This document shows positions 23,297 to 37,055 of a DNA stretch of 64,000 nt, one piece after another; the stretch's first letter is position 1; each line of letters opens with the position of its first letter. The notes under the pieces were generated by a model. The model saw nothing but the letters and a program-made list of their open reading frames with translations. It searched no databases and was not told where the DNA came from. The DNA is from Purpureocillium takamizusanense (lineage: Eukaryota; Ascomycota; Sordariomycetes; Hypocreales; Ophiocordycipitaceae), in contig NC_063068.1 of NCBI RefSeq assembly GCF_022605165.1, positions 2,666,001 to 2,730,000 on the forward strand, in the 5' to 3' direction. Position numbers and translations under genes: made by a program.

Positions 23297-24507
23297 AGTT
23301 GCATGAAGTCTCAATCAAGGGCAAATCAATCTCCACGTTGGTTCGAGATACTTCGTGCTTCGTACAGGGAAACCGGACTCATGCAAGGACCCCATCAACT
23401 CACTGACAGCCCAACAAAAAAAGCGAATAACAAACCATGGCTCGTGGTGGCACAGACACAAGTTCGTAAGGGCACACACAGCATTGCCAAGGGAACACAG
23501 CCAGGATCAGGGAGCCACCCGAGCGTGAGCATGGACTTCGGAAACCAGGATGCTCAAGGGGCGCCGGGTTCATCGAGCTGTTTGGCGATTGGAGCAGGCC
23601 GAGCGCTTGGCCGATGGCGATAAGCGGGCGGGCAGGGACGGAGCCGATGGGGGCGAGCACATCATACGTGCAGCAGGTCTGGGCAGACACCTCGATCGCT
23701 TATTATTACATCTGACGACTGCGCAACTGCAAGTGCGAAGAAAGCGAGTTCGTGCGCACAAACGGCGCCTATTGTTTTGTGGTCCCCCGTCGTCTCAGAC
23801 CCTGGTCCGCTGCCGGGGCGACTCCAGCAGCCCTCTCGGGCGCCTGTTTGAAGAGCATCCAGCGGGCTCCCAGTGGCCAGCGGGCAGGACGCGGGCAGGC
23901 GGGGTACCATGCAGCGGCTGGCCAGGTGGCGTCGCAGGCGGGCTCTAGCGCCCTCGGGCGGCGCTGCAGTGGCTCTCAGTCGCCACAGCAACGCACAACG
24001 GCCACTGCCCATGCTGTTTACTTTCTGGGCCGCCAATCACGCCGCAGCTGCCCGTCACCCGCGTCGAGCGTGCCTTAAACGACAAACCGTCACCTCCTCG
24101 CCGCGAATCCCTTTCTGTTCTCTCCTTGAACCGAACCGCTGCCGCAAGCCTTGCGTCCGCATCGTCAACGGCACCGCCTCGCCAAAACCCCCGTTCGTTA
24201 CAGTTGCATTCGTGTCTCCTCTCGCTCGCTCGTTCGTTCATTCGTTCGAACGTGCGTGCGTGCGTGCGTGTGGTCGCCGCTTGGGCCGGGCTCCTACATA
24301 TCTCCATCTGCTTCCTTTGTCTGGGCGTCGCTCGCCCCATCTGACAGTCACAAAAAGGGAAGCGACTGCGACACTGTCATCATCGACCCGGATCAGGAGA
24401 CGGAGCGTTCAAGCATTCCATCGCATCCACCATCTTATTTGCTCGTCTGGGCTCGATGCATTCCAGCCTGATCTAGTCTCAAACCCGAACAATCAACAGC
24501 GGTCATC
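23297..24507. other. Intergenic stretch upstream of BUD4
   Basis: 1.2 kb with no supported gene. From about 24100 it is CT-rich and holds CGTT/CGTG tetranucleotide runs (CGTG repeats at 24251-24270), typical of a long fungal 5' leader. Confidence 0.5.
24251..24270. repeat. CGTG tetranucleotide run in BUD4 leader
   Basis: Five tandem CGTG units preceded by imperfect TCGT/TTCG repeats from 24222. It lies in the presumed 5' leader of BUD4. Confidence 0.8.
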
Positions 24508-27500
24508 ATGGCCTCAGAACCGGTATGTTGAGCGTCATTGCCTGAGCTCCTCCGCGAATGAAAACACGCCATCGAGGGCGTCGCTGACTCGGATCCTTGG
24601 GCAAAGGTTCATCCCCTACGCATAGCCAAAAACACGCCTAGCTCGTCGCCCACAAAGATGGCCGGCAACAGTCTGCCCCGCCCTCTCTCAGAGATTTCGC
24701 CCACCGAGAAGCGGCGCAACTCACCCAGCTGGCGACAGTATACCCCGACAAAGGTTTGTTGCCCTCCCCTACCCTCTCCTCTCATGATCTCCCCGTCCAG
24801 GCACTCACCCGTTGCACAAAGGCCTCTGTCCCGGGCAACGACTCGTCGCCATTCCAGTCGTCACCTCTCGACTCGGCGACATCGCCTCGACTCTTCTGGC
24901 AGAACCGCAACGCCGAGAACATGTTCGCTGGAGCCCGTTCGGGGTCGACATCGCCAACCCGACGGTCCTCGATCGAGCGTCTCCAGAGGGCATCTCGCGT
25001 CCGGAACAGCAACATTTTGGCTCTGGAGCAGAAGCAGGAATATGATCCAACTCGGATTCCTCACATCGAGAGGCCCCTCGCTAAGGTCCAAGGAAACTCG
25101 TTCGCGTCGTCGTCTAGCTCGGGCGGCCTTCGTTCCTCCGACTCAGAGCCGCAGGCCTTCGACAGCAAGTCGAGTCTCTCCATGATGAGCCCTTCCAAGA
25201 CGTCGCCGCTGGTGTCGACCATCAGCTCCGGCGCGCCCCCTCGGGCCCCGAGCCCGAGCAAGGGCCAAGCCTCGCCTACTAAATCCTCTCTCTCTCCGAC
25301 CAAGTTCAACAAGGGCATCTTCGATCCAGAGGCCGGCACATGGTCCGGACATTCGTCTGTCGACGAGCACGACCTACCCGAGGGCCGCTTCCTGCACCGA
25401 CACCCCAAGAGCGTGACGTTTGATGCCGCGCCGCCCCAAATCAACGAGTATGAAATGGCAACCCCAGATCTGTCGTCTGTCGGCACGAACTCGCGCGAGG
25501 GTAGCTACGAATCAGTCGAAGATGAAGATGACGACGATGTCATGTATGACCCTGGACACATTGGTCTTCAGGATGACAGCTTTGACGCGTCTCTCGAGGA
25601 CACGGACAAAACTCCCGTGGTCGGCCCAGATGACTGGCGCGGCGAAAGCCCCATGATCCATCACAGCAACCCGGTGGAGTTTGACGGTAGCCCAATGCCC
25701 GAGCACATTCCTTCCGTGGCTTCGCCGGCCCGCCCCTCTCATCAGCGGACCGACTCTGCCAACTCAAATGGTGACCATCGTCCGCTGCCTCCCCTCCCAG
25801 GCCTCGGCCATGTGAGGAATCACTCTGCGGCTTCTGAGCCAGCATCGCCCGGTCTCTCAGCTACGGCAGAGAGGATGCTGGGTGGCAACTCGCATCGCAG
25901 TCTGCCAGTTCCTCCTCCAGCGTCAGCCAGCAAGCTCGACATCCAGAACTTCGGCAATGGCAAGATGACCCTCGAGGAGCGCCTGAAGCTTATGATGCTC
26001 TCAGACGACTCGAATGGAAAGACTGCAGCCGAGCAGCAGCGTGAGCGCCGCCTTAGAAGGGGCGCAAGTCGCGACCGTGGCTCTACCCCGCAGTCCGAGG
26101 CCGAGTCCACCAACGATTTGGAGGCCGCGGAAGAAGACGATACCGTGGCAGATATTTCTCTTCTCGGCGACTACGAGATGCCCTCCCGGATTTCTCGGGA
26201 ATCTATCATGCGCCGCGTCAACGGCAACACAGCTCACGGCGACCCAGAGTATCAATTCTCTTCGCCGGCCGCGACACCAGTCTCGCACCGCAGCCCAGAG
26301 CGAAGTCCCGAGAGAGCAGAGTTGATCGATCCCGATGTCCCGCTGCCTTCTACGGAGGACTCGATTCTTGAAGGAGAAGAGGAAGAGGAGTATGAGCAGG
26401 AGGACTCCGTCATCATTACTCGCAACCTTGAACACGACGATGTATTGGACCTGTATGGCGATGATCTGGATGAAACAGAATCCGGCGATTCGCAAACACA
26501 GCAGCAAGTGGACGCGGAGAGTAACTACTCGGACGACGAGCAGGCGCCCGACGCCGCCGAGAGCAAGTTCACGGAGGGTGGAGTCACTACTCCCCGAGCA
26601 AACTCTCCCGCTCCGTTCTTGAGCCTGGGTGCTTCCATTCCCGAGCTCGCCCCTGCCTTTGCTCATACACCCTTCTCTACCGAACGCACCAGCATCACCC
26701 CTCCTGCGATGCAAGAGGAGGCCAAGGAAAAGCCGGGCGAGCCCGAGATCAGCGGCGCGAAGCGTCTAGGAACACCAGAGAGGCGCATGTCTAAGCCTGA
26801 GTATGACGGAACCGGCTGGGGTGAACCGGAGGATGAAGATGATGACGAGCCCGGCACACCCGAATCGGTTATCCATCATCCCATGGATGAGTTCGAGAAC
26901 GAGCAGGAGGCGCGAGATTCGCCAATTATTCCTGAGCGCGTGGCAACCATCAAGTCTGCGTCGGGCTCGAAACTTAAGACTCGTCTGTCCAACACCCCTG
27001 CCGACTTGGCTGCGATGAGGGAAGCTCGCCGCCAGGTTAGCCAGGAAGTCCCAACTGTGCCACCGATTCCTGAGAAACACCGCAACCGCCTCTCCCAAAA
27101 CTTCGGTGATATTCAGGGCGTTGTTTCGGAAGAGGGTCTCGAGCGTCAGCCAAGCTTGAAGAACCGAAGCTTGACCCTGGACATCGACATGGGCCTCAGT
27201 CTCGACCAGGATTTTGAGAGAGTTATCGAGGCTCAAAAGGTTGATATGACCCCTACACATCCCATAAACGTAGCAAGACCGCGAACGGACATCACGGCCC
27301 CCCTTCGCGATCTAACGCTAAGAGAGCTCGATGCTAACATAACGCTCCGTTCCCAGCGCGGTTATCTCATGCGACAGAACACGAAGGTCGTTGCGGCCAG
27401 CGATAAGGACGGTGAAATGACTTGGAAGGCACGTTCAGCCAACAACTCTCCCGTCAAGTCCGACCGGCCTCAATCATGGGTCGTCGAACCTTGGAATGGT

Positions 27501-28997
27501 CAGGTCCGCCAGAGAAGCGCCAGCCGCAAGCGCCCGGCTAACAACGGCGCCGTGCCGCCGTTGCCTGGCCAGGACAGCAACGCAACTGCCATCAATCATG
27601 CGGCTGAGGATGATGCGCAGTCCGAAGCCACCATTGACAGCGGTGAAAGAGGCCGTCTCTTTGTTAAGGTGATGGGTGTCAAGGATTTGGATTTGCCCCT
27701 CCCGAAGAGTGAGTTTTTCTGCCAAACGCACAGTTGGGCCCCTACTGACACTCTCAGATGAGCGCACGTGGTTCAGCCTCACCTTGGATAACGGAGTTCA
27801 CTGCGTTACCACGGCCTGGCTTGAACTGGCTCGTAACGCGCCAATCGGCCAAGAATTTGAGCTCGTCGTCCCCAATGATCTCGAGTTCCAGCTGACTCTC
27901 AATGTGAAGCTGGAGAGACCCGTCCAGGAGGAGCTGCCCCTCGCGTCGGCCAAGATGGCCAAGCCCAAGACGTCGACGTTCAGCAGGGTGTTTGCTTCTC
28001 CAAAGAAGCGCAGGGAGATGGAGATGAGGCAAAAGGCCGAGGAAGAGCGGTTTGCCCAGCAGCAGAGAGATGCTCTCGCAAGACGTAACAACGCACCAAC
28101 TGGCTATGAGCTCCTCTCACCTCTGGCAGCAGAAGATGGTAGCTTTGCGCGCGCGTACGTCTGTCTTAAGGAGCATGAGAGCCGATGCTTTGGGCGACCA
28201 TACATGGCAGAAGTGGCCTGCTTCAACGAGTGGGCAACTGAGGAGGAGAGTTTCGCGTCGAGCGTCAAGAGCAAACGTGGCAACAACGGCGTTGTTCGCC
28301 GAGCACCTTACAAGATCGGAAAGCTGGAGCTGCAGCTGCTCTTTGTTCCGCGTCCCAAGAACTCCAGGGACGAGGACATGCCCAAGAGCATGAACTCGTG
28401 CGTCAGAGAGCTGAGAGCGGCCGAGGAGAGGCTATCGCGCAACTGGGAGGGTCATCTCAGCCAGCAAGGCGGCGACTGCCCTGTAAGTTGTCGACTTGGT
28501 CTTGTGACATGACCCAATGACTAACATTGCCGCAGTACTGGCGCCGCCGATATTTTAAGCTCGTTGGTGCCAAACTGACGGCGTATCACGAGGCAACTCG
28601 ACAGCCCCGAGCGACCATCAATCTCGGAAACGCCAAGCGTTTGATTGACGACAGGCGGGCGCTGACTGAGAAGGAGACGGTCAATAAGGGCAAGCGCCGC
28701 CGATCAGCCTTTGCCGAAGAGGAAGAGGGCTACATGTTCGTCGAGGAGGGTTTCCGCATCCGATTCAACAACGGCGAGGTAATTGACTTTTACGCCGACA
28801 CAGCCGAAGACAAGGAGGGCTGGATGAAGGTGCTCTCGGATGTCATTGGACGGAGCGACGGCGGTGTGGACGAGGACAGCAACGGCATCAGATCGCGGGC
28901 GAAGTGGTGCGAGCTGGTCCTTAAGCGGGAGCAGGAGCTCCGGCGCCGCGCCGAGGGCCGACGCGTACACTCGCGAACCAAGAGCACGCTCCTTTAA
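24508..28997 (+). CDS. bud4: Anillin-like septum/bud-site protein BUD4 with C-terminal PH domain
   Basis: Cortical scaffold of about 1418 residues that organises septin and actomyosin rings at septation sites; role known from yeast Bud4 and filamentous BUD-4. Five exons: 24508-24522, 24607-24753, 24801-27708, 27758-28482 and 28536-28997. The first exon encodes only MASEP; its junction to exon 2 at 24607 rests on a CTGAC branch site and a phase-0 fit and is the least certain point. Roughly 1000 N-terminal residues are Ser/Pro- and acid-rich and probably disordered. The anillin-homology region starts at RGRLFVKVMGVKDL and continues through VCLKEHESRCFGRPYMAEV. A PH domain (about 1266-1370) begins YWRRRYFKLVGAKLTAYHE and ends DTAEDKEGWMKVLSDVIG. 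The C-terminus is basic. Confidence 0.92.
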
Positions 28998-30126
28998 GTG
29001 GCCCATGAGACCACGGGAAGGTCGAGCAGTGACACGAGAGATGAGTCTTTCACGGGGAATGTGGCAACGGCACTGGGCATGATGACGATTAGAGCCTGGA
29101 GCGAGGAGGCGTTGTTGCACCCACTCGTCGGGGTGCCTTTCCATCTGCTGCACACGCGGCACATTGTCCTTTTGTGTTTATTTGCTCGTTTCCCCTTTGC
29201 TTCAACGATGAAGCCATGTTGGATTACGAGAGTGTCACGGCGAGGCGAGGAAGTCGGCGTCGGAGGTGTCTATTTCTTTTCTGTGCTACTACTACGGCCA
29301 GGTCCTGGCGGCACTCTCGTCTGTACGTATGAAATATCTGTATGAAAGAAGCTCGTGCCGGAAAATAATGAAGCATGTTTGCCTCTGTACCAAGAAGGGC
29401 GGGAAGCTCGTCGATTTTTGGTGAGTGGTCTCGTTGGCGACGAAAGGGGGCCCCACTTTGCTGCTATCAATCACGTGAGGGGCTCGTGTGAACGCCTTTG
29501 ACGAGAGCCGCCCAGCTGGCTGCAGGTGGTGCGCTATAACGCTCCTCGACCTCAGGTGGTAGCGGGGCCCCTTGCTTACGCACACTTGGGCATCGTACGT
29601 AGTCGGCCGTCCTCCATAGCCGTCAGTGGAGGGAAAGGATCGAGGTAGCTTTGGATGTTGTCACCCGTGGGGAGTAAGTCTGTCAGCCCGAGGTGGAATC
29701 CGCCCTCGGTCTCAGGAGAGGAGGGATGGGGGGCCCAAACCAAAGAAAGAGAAAGGCGTATCGTCAGCAGAGGCGCAGCTCATCAATTGCAAGCGAGACA
29801 GCCTGGTTTCATCCGCAGCGCCAGGGGACCGATTCATTCGTGGGCGCCCCGGGCTAGCCGCAAACCAACATAGCACCGGTAGCAAGTCCTTGGTGCTGCA
29901 GTGCCTGCGCTGCGTCCACCTCATGTCACTTGACATTTGCTGTGCCCGCCGCCCAGAACGCCCTGTACCTGCATCCACCACCGCCGCCGCTACCACCACC
30001 ATTCTTGAACTGCATGCAACCTCCTGCCATCGGCACGAGCACGCGATCGTCTCGAACCCTTCGTTCTCAACAACCTCACCCGTCGCCAACTCAGCATCCG
30101 CCCGCATCTGCAGCCCCTACTGCATC
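28998..30126. other. Intergenic stretch between BUD4 and coronin
   Basis: 1.1 kb with no recognised gene. The last 250 bp are C-rich with CCA/CCG triplets, matching a coronin promoter and leader. Confidence 0.5.
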
Positions 30127-32423
30127 ATGGCCGGCCGCTTCGTTCGGGCGTCCAAATATCGTGAGTCCCTTGCTCGCCTTCCCCCCTCCTTGGCCGTCGC
30201 GATCCTGCCGCGAATACGTTGCTGACAGCCTTCGCCTCTCCGCGCGCAGGGCACGTCTTCGGCAAGCCAACGAGAAAGGAGTTTTGCTACGATAACCTTC
30301 ACATTAGTCGCAATGCCTGGGACACGAACCTGGTCAAGGTGCGACAGACGCCACGCGATGCGACGACCCGCTACTTTCCTCCTCCCTGCTGATGACGATG
30401 ACGACGACAGGTCAATCCCGAATACTTGTCAGTCAATTGGGATGCATCGGGCGGCGGCGCCTTTGCTGTGATTCCGCTGGCGGAGAAGGGCAAGCTCCCC
30501 GACCAGATACCGCTGTTTCGCGGTCATACCGCCGCCGTCCTCGATACCGACTGGTATGACCTGGTTACTCAAGGGTCCTGCCTGCCACAGCTGCTGATGC
30601 CCCGATCCCAGGAACCCTTTCAATGACCGCATCGTCGCCTCGGCCTCCGAAGACGGCAAGGTTTTCCTCTGGGAAGTCCCAAACGACTTTACCTTGTACA
30701 CGGATGCAGAAGAGATTGTGGATGTCGCCCCTGTGAGCAAGCTGGGGGGGCATTCGAGGTACGACGATTTTGCTACATGTTCGCCCCCAGCGCACCGGCG
30801 TCTGACATGATTTGTCTTGCAGAAAAGTCGGCCAGGTCCTGTTCAATCCCGCCGCCGAAAACATCTTGGCTTCTGCTTCAGGCGATTTCACAGTCAAAAT
30901 TTGGGATGCCAGCACCGGTCAGTCGCCACTGACTCTACGGCACGCTGATATCGTCCAAAGCCTCTCGTGGAGCGCGGCCGGCAACATGCTGGTCACGACG
31001 TCACGCGACAAGAAGATCCGTGTGTGGGACGTCCGTCAGGAGAAGCCAGTGCACGAGGCGCCCGGCCATAGCGGCGCCAAGAACAGTAGGGCCGTGTGGA
31101 TGGGCGAGCACAACCGCTTCGCGACAACGGGCTTCTCGCGCATGAGCGAGCGCCAGATCGCGCTATGGGAGCCCGGACAGACGGAGCCTATTGGCGGCTT
31201 CACCATGCTTGACTCCATCTCTGGCGTGTGCATGCCCTTCTGGGGTGAGTTGCTACGACGGCTCGGTCAACAACGGAACGCGCATACTAACATTTGACTA
31301 GATGAGGGCTCCAACTGCCTCTACTTAGCTGGCAAGGGGTAAGCAATGCCATACACATAGGACCATGTTCGGTGCTGACAACCGCAGTGACGGCAACATC
31401 CGCTACTTTGAGTACGAGAACGACAAGTTTGAGTTTCTCAGCGAATACAAGTCGGCCGATCCCCAACGCGGCATTGCCTTCGTGCCTCGGCGAGGCATCA
31501 ACGTGAGTTCAGCTTGTGGAGAAAGCTTCATTTAACAACGTTATCCCTAATGACGAGTGCAGGTCCACGAGAACGAGGTCATGCGAGCCTACAAGACGGT
31601 CAACGACGCCTACATCGAGCCCATCTCGTTCACAGTTCCGCGCCGTGCCGAGACCTTTCAGGCCGACATCTTCCCTCCGGCCATTGGCACCAAGCCCGCC
31701 GCCAGCGCAAAGGAGTGGTTCGACGGCAAGACGGCCATTCCCGCCAAGATTGATCTGGAGAGCGTCTACGAGGGTGCGGCGCCCAAGGAGATTCCGTCGG
31801 ACTACAAGCCTGCCACTCAGCCTACACCGGCGCCTGCATCCAAGCCGGAGCCCAAGAAGGAGGAGCCTAAGAGAGAAGAGTCCAAGCCGTCACCCACTGT
31901 ACGCAGCCCTCCTCCGACCATGAGTGAGCAGAAGGGGTCCATCGCCGCTCTGGCCAACAAGTTCCAGGACAACGAAGAGGAAGAACCCGAGGATGACGAG
32001 ACCTCGAGCTTCGAGGAGGTGTCGAGACCGGCGCAGCGGACTACCACGCTGCCAACGCGCTCGGAGCCCAAGCCTGTGGTCGTCGCGCCCATCAAGGCCC
32101 AGACCGCACAGGCTACCTCGCCGGTCAAGCCCTCTTCGCCCGTCATTCGGACTCCATCCGCTACGGCTTCGGCGGTGGCACCATCTCCCGGCCCAGCCCC
32201 CGCTGCTCCCTCTACCAGCGGCGCCGGCGTCGAGTCCTCCCTGGACCAGATAAAGCAGCTGATCGAGAATCAGACCCGGATCATCAGCGCGCAAAATGAC
32301 AAGATCGGCCGGCTGGCCTCCGAAATGGAGGCCCTAAAGAAGAAGATGACGTCTGCTGGCTCGCAAGACCAGAGCGAGCGCATCCGACAACTGGAGCTCG
32401 AGCTAGAGGAGGCAAGGTCCTAA
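30127..32423 (+). CDS. crn1: Coronin, actin-binding WD40 protein
   Basis: Binds F-actin and the Arp2/3 complex at cortical actin patches (known for yeast Crn1). About 615 residues from eight exons: 30127-30160, 30250-30338, 30411-30553, 30612-30758, 30823-31244, 31302-31338, 31388-31503 and 31564-32423. The N-terminus MAGRFVRASKYRHVFGKPTR is the coronin signature, followed by CYDNLHISRNAWDTN. WD40 blades are visible (SEDGKVFLWEVP, SGDFTVKIWDAS, SRDKKIRVWDV, RQIALWEPG), then the propeller C-terminal extension RGINVHENEVMRAYKTVND. A Pro/Glu/Ser-rich linker of about 190 residues leads to a C-terminal coiled coil (IKQLIENQTRIISAQNDKI and on), the usual trimerisation segment. Exon 6 is only 37 nt. 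Identification is secure. Confidence 0.95.
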
Positions 32424-33352
32424 TACCTCTTCTCTCTTTTTCTGTTGCTGGCTTCTTCACTGCCCTTGTCTGTGATCGTGAATTTGTCCATGGACAAAGA
32501 CGGATCTCAGACTGTTGGAATACGTGTGGCTGCGGTAAAAGGGTACTGGGGCCTGATCCAGGCAAGGGACAGGCTTGGCAACGAGGATATTGGCGCAAAG
32601 TGATGATGATGTAGCCGTGTTGTATGGCAACGCAACCTGTATATCGATGGAGTAGGGGGCATGAAGGGAAAGGGGTCAGCTCTCGATGGCGCTTCTACCA
32701 GGTCCATGCCTTCCGCCGTGCTTTGCGTTTATCCATTACATGTTTTGCCCGACTCAGTGGCGCAGCTGAGCAAGCATCATGCAACCCAGCATGACCGCCT
32801 CAACCCGGAGAACCTCTCTCCTCGTGCCCCGTTGCCCACATGCGCGACTCAGCCACCCCAATCAAGCAATGCAAGCAGGCCAACCAACCGATTTACTTCG
32901 TACCAGCCAACAGCTCCGGCATCAGCACCGGTACGGAGTAACTAGCAGGTATCGGCAGAAACAAAAAATGCCCCAACACTCCAATGACACTTGATGACGA
33001 CGACGACAGTGAACGGTTGCCCCTCGCTCGACCCTATCCGACCAAGCCAGCTCGCACGTACTATCATCACATCCCAGGAAACAGAACGAAGGCAGACCTT
33101 CCTTGCCTTGTTCACAGCCACGATGGTCCCCGCAATGGACTTTTGTCAGCCTTGTTAACGACGACAGGCTCGCACCTCCTTGCCCCCCTTTTGGAGACTC
33201 GGCCAGCCGTGAGACATGGTCGGTCGACATCGTCCCTCTCGGGGCCGAACAAGACGTCTACAGCGTCGCGTGCGAGTGTTTCTGACCCGAAAAGAAGGAC
33301 CTGCAGCCCTCCGCCCTGCGTACTTATCGGGACCTTCAAGGGAAGGAGGATA

Positions 33353-33372
33353 GGCAGGCAGGCAGGCAGGCA
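33353..33372. repeat. GGCA tetranucleotide microsatellite
   Basis: Five perfect tandem copies of GGCA in gene-free DNA. Confidence 0.85.
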
Positions 33373-33556
33373 AAGCCCGGTTAAGAAGGGGCAGCCAGTA
33401 ACGCTTGGCGATGACGAGTGTGGATATGAAATCATCAAGGGATACCTACGTTTGACACGCAAGGGACTGACGACCGACGCTGTACCATTCATCACAGTCA
33501 ATTGGCACCCGCCCCCGCGCACGAGAACTTAAGGTTTCGTTTGGGGGAAACGGGGG

Positions 33557-33584
33557 GGAGGAGGAGGAGGAGGAGGAGGAGGAG
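33557..33584. repeat. GAG trinucleotide microsatellite
   Basis: About nine tandem purine triplets (GAG/GGA) directly after a G7 run; on the opposite strand they give a spurious poly-Leu frame. Confidence 0.8.
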
Positions 33585-35991
33585 AAGGAGAACCACATGT
33601 CGTGCGTGCGTGGGCCACCACCACGTCGGGGAGAAAACCTTCACTTTGTCGACAACGAGGGTACGGCATAGAGCCTGCCCTGATAAAGCTGCCCGCGACA
33701 AGGTCTACCGTAGTTCACAGGAAAGCATAGCCGCATTGCACCCTTCTCTGGAGCAGCAGTTTCTCGCCCATTGCAGCGGGCCTGTCTACATCCCTGCGTC
33801 TTCTCGCTGCCGTGGCCCTCGGAGGGAGCGAGAAAGAGCGCGCGGGCTCGGGAGGGCAAAATTCGGATTCAATTCACATCGCTGGATTCTGGTGAGCCCG
33901 ATGTGCCTACCCTGAGCAGTCCCTGAATCGAACACTTGGAAGCGGGCCGCCGAAGCCCTTCGACACGGGAACACTCAAGGAGGATGTTGGCGGGCAGGCA
34001 GGCAAGCAATCAACAACACGGACCCGACGGCAAACCCCTCTCTGCCCCCTCGTCGATCCGACAACCGCATTGTGCGCACGATCATCCGGCGCAGGCGATC
34101 AAACACACTCACAGCAGAGCCAAGGCTATGCTACTGCCTGCCTGCCAACCGGACGCCCTCTCCGCCTTACTAAAGCAACGACAGCCAGGGTATCCCGCCT
34201 CCCTGATTTCCCTCGGATTCGGGGCTGGCTGCCCTTGGGGAGCAACAATGCCGCCCTCATCCTGAGGTAGGTAGGACAGGCGATGGAGGAGGGCCAGTCG
34301 GTTGGCCCTAGCCTTGGAGTCCCCACCCCTCCGGTTGTGTTCAGCATAGACTGATGTCAAATGGCCAGTAGGTACGAAGTACGGAGCGAACTCATAACTG
34401 CGGGAAACTCGCTACTTACTTAGGCCTACCATAGTATCCGATCGACGGTACCAGCGCGGGCCCCGTGTCTGTAGCGAGCCCGGCCAAGGTCCAAGTCGAC
34501 ATCAGATTGGCCAGCACGACATCGAGGCGTACCAGGAGCGGTTCATGCGACAGGGACAGGGGTGCTACTGCCGAGCGTCAAAGACTTGAACAGAATGAAG
34601 CTGTGTGGTTTCAGATTCGCAAAAGGGGGGGAGGCCGAAAGCGGTCCTGTGGAGGTTGTGGGACCATCGCAGAGTGTTCTCAGAAGGAGACTATTGTGAG
34701 ATAGAAGATGGATACATCTCGCGTAATCATCCACGAGACTTGGACTTGGACGACACCGCAGACTGTGCTGTTCGGTCACCGAGCTGCAGGCAACCTCTAC
34801 AAGGAAGTGAGACGTGGCGGAACACAGAAAGGGGTGACGGCGGCTAAGTTGACGACCGAGTCACGATAGTCCGACCGGGCCTTGCCCAGTCGATGTGCGT
34901 GGATGACGCGACGAGGTCGACACAATTCCATCGTCAAGACTCACTGGTCCTTTGGGTTGACGCTTGGCAGCATCAGATGGACAGTGGCCTCCTTAAGCCG
35001 TGATATGAAACGCCTGCACGGTGTCCCGAACCACGGGGCCCGCTTGGCTGGCAAGCCGCTCTTCTTAGCTCTGTTTGTCACCAAGTTAGCATCGTTCCAA
35101 TGCTCGGCAAGAGCATTCAACGCTGCGTCAACCTCCGCAGGTAACAGGGCAGCTCCGAGTATACGCCCGCCAAACAGTCACCCACTACGCTGCATGGCTG
35201 AGCCCTATATCGGGGAAGTGGATGCTGACGTGCAGGCAATACGAGCGCCGCGCGGGGCGATCATGAGTCGAGAGGCTGAAAGATGCGCCGGCGGCAACGA
35301 CTCGCTATCCTAGAAGAAAAAGTCTGCCATCTCAGAGCTTTGTTCTTAAGCCGATCGAGTATGGTGAGTTGTGCAGCCCCAGGTTGCCCAGGTCCAAGAT
35401 CTTACCAAGTGTCAGTCGGCCTGTCAAAAGCGTGAAACAGCTGTCACTTTGGACGAGCAAACCCCCAAATGGGTCATCCCCGGTGACCAGTACGTTACAG
35501 CTGGTTTGTGAGGGTGACTATTATGGATCTAAGCCCGGCCTTGTGGCTGCTGGGCTCAGGGCCTGGGTCGTCTCATGACCCCAGGAAGTCAAGAGGACGA
35601 GGTTTCGGCTTCTGCAGGGTGGAAAGACGTCGAGCAATGGGTTAGAACACAGGCTATCGCCGAAAAGGCTGTCAGTAATGACGCTCTTCGGCCGGTGCGC
35701 CGCCACAGAGCAGGCAATGGTGGCAACCGATGCGGGCTGTGTCCGGGTTCCTGGTTCCTGACGCTTAGTGCGTTGATCGGCTGCCGGGACTTCAAGAGCA
35801 CAGAAGTAACAACGACCAAGGGCGAACGCCAACGACGGCTCCGGCGCCATCGCGTCGGCAAGGGCGGGTCGCGGTGGAGGACCAGTGCGCCCGGCTATGT
35901 TTCGCGCTTCACGGCATGGTGTTTTGTTTCAGGTTTCTCAGTTGGTATCAGCCTCGCTGACGGGCCTCGATGCGCGATGTACAGTAGGTAA

Positions 35992-36033
<42 letters not shown>
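35992..36033. repeat. TAG trinucleotide microsatellite, 14 copies
   Basis: Fourteen perfect tandem copies of TAG, the longest pure microsatellite in the window. On the plus strand it is a run of stop codons in one frame, and on the minus strand it gives poly-Tyr or poly-Leu shadow frames. Confidence 0.95.
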
Positions 36034-36034
<1 letters not shown>

Positions 36035-37030
36035 TCAGAGCAGCAGTGTGGCGGGGACGTGCCCGCGCGACAGCGGGACTGACTGTGCCGTGCAGTGCAG
36101 GCGTCCAGAACGATCTCCCCAAGGTCTTGCAAATGCAAGGCTGGCGATCAAGCCCGCCCGTGTCCTCGTCGCAATGGCGCAGCGAGGCTTGACAGTCGCA
36201 TGAAGCTACGGTCCAACCTGCAAAATGAGTCGCCACGACAACACGCAACTGAGAGCACGGGCTTGAGCATCGTGTACAGCAGCGATAACGAAATGATGGC
36301 TTCATCAGACGCTGCGAGCTGGTGGTTTGTGTTCCGTTCCGTTCCGTTCCTGCGTGTCAAGTCCGGATTGTCCGCGAAACAAAACCCGTCCGTCTCGTTG
36401 CGGACCCAAGCCAGGTAGGTTGTTGATGAGCGGTAGACGGGCGACTAAAACAGCGAGAGTCAAGACAAAGATCCAGGACGGGAACATGTAGGCGCCGACG
36501 GCCATATCAAGGAGCTGCTATTCTTGGCGGATCCGTCTGGGAAGATCGCCGCCCAGATACACCCTCGCCATGATCCCAAGGTACCATAGATGGACATGCC
36601 CAAGAATAACCGCCGGCCGGCCGAGAAAGAGAACAGAGCGACGGACGAGGAGGGCCCGAGGCCCAATGGCCAGGGGTCGACGGTTGCCAATGGCGCCGAG
36701 ATGACTTGTCGTCGCTTGCAGGGGAGCTCTTCAGACCTGTGATTGGCTCCCTCAGCTTAAGCTTAGCCTAATTTTGGGCCCAAGTGAACTGCTGAAACAC
36801 GGCCGTCGGCTTGTGATTGGTTTGTATCAGCCTGGGTCCCCCAGGCAGGCTGCTTCCCGCAGACTCGCCAGTGTCGCGCATTCATGCCATCGCGCACACG
36901 GCACCGCACGCACGCACGATCGAGAGTCGCGCCTCGTTTGCTGCGGGGATTATAGCCATGTCGCCTTGTCCAAGCACGGTCTCGTCGGCATCTGCCCGCC
37001 CTGTGAGCGCGCCTCTCGCAATCGCATCAC

Positions 37031-37055
37031 ATCGCATCGCATCGCATCGCATCGC
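37031..37055. repeat. ATCGC pentanucleotide repeat, five copies
   Basis: Five perfect ATCGC units with degenerate copies on both sides. Confidence 0.85.

Noticed and set aside
35895..36305. Poly-Tyr or poly-Leu peptides near 36 kb
   Set aside because: They are translations of the TAG trinucleotide microsatellite.
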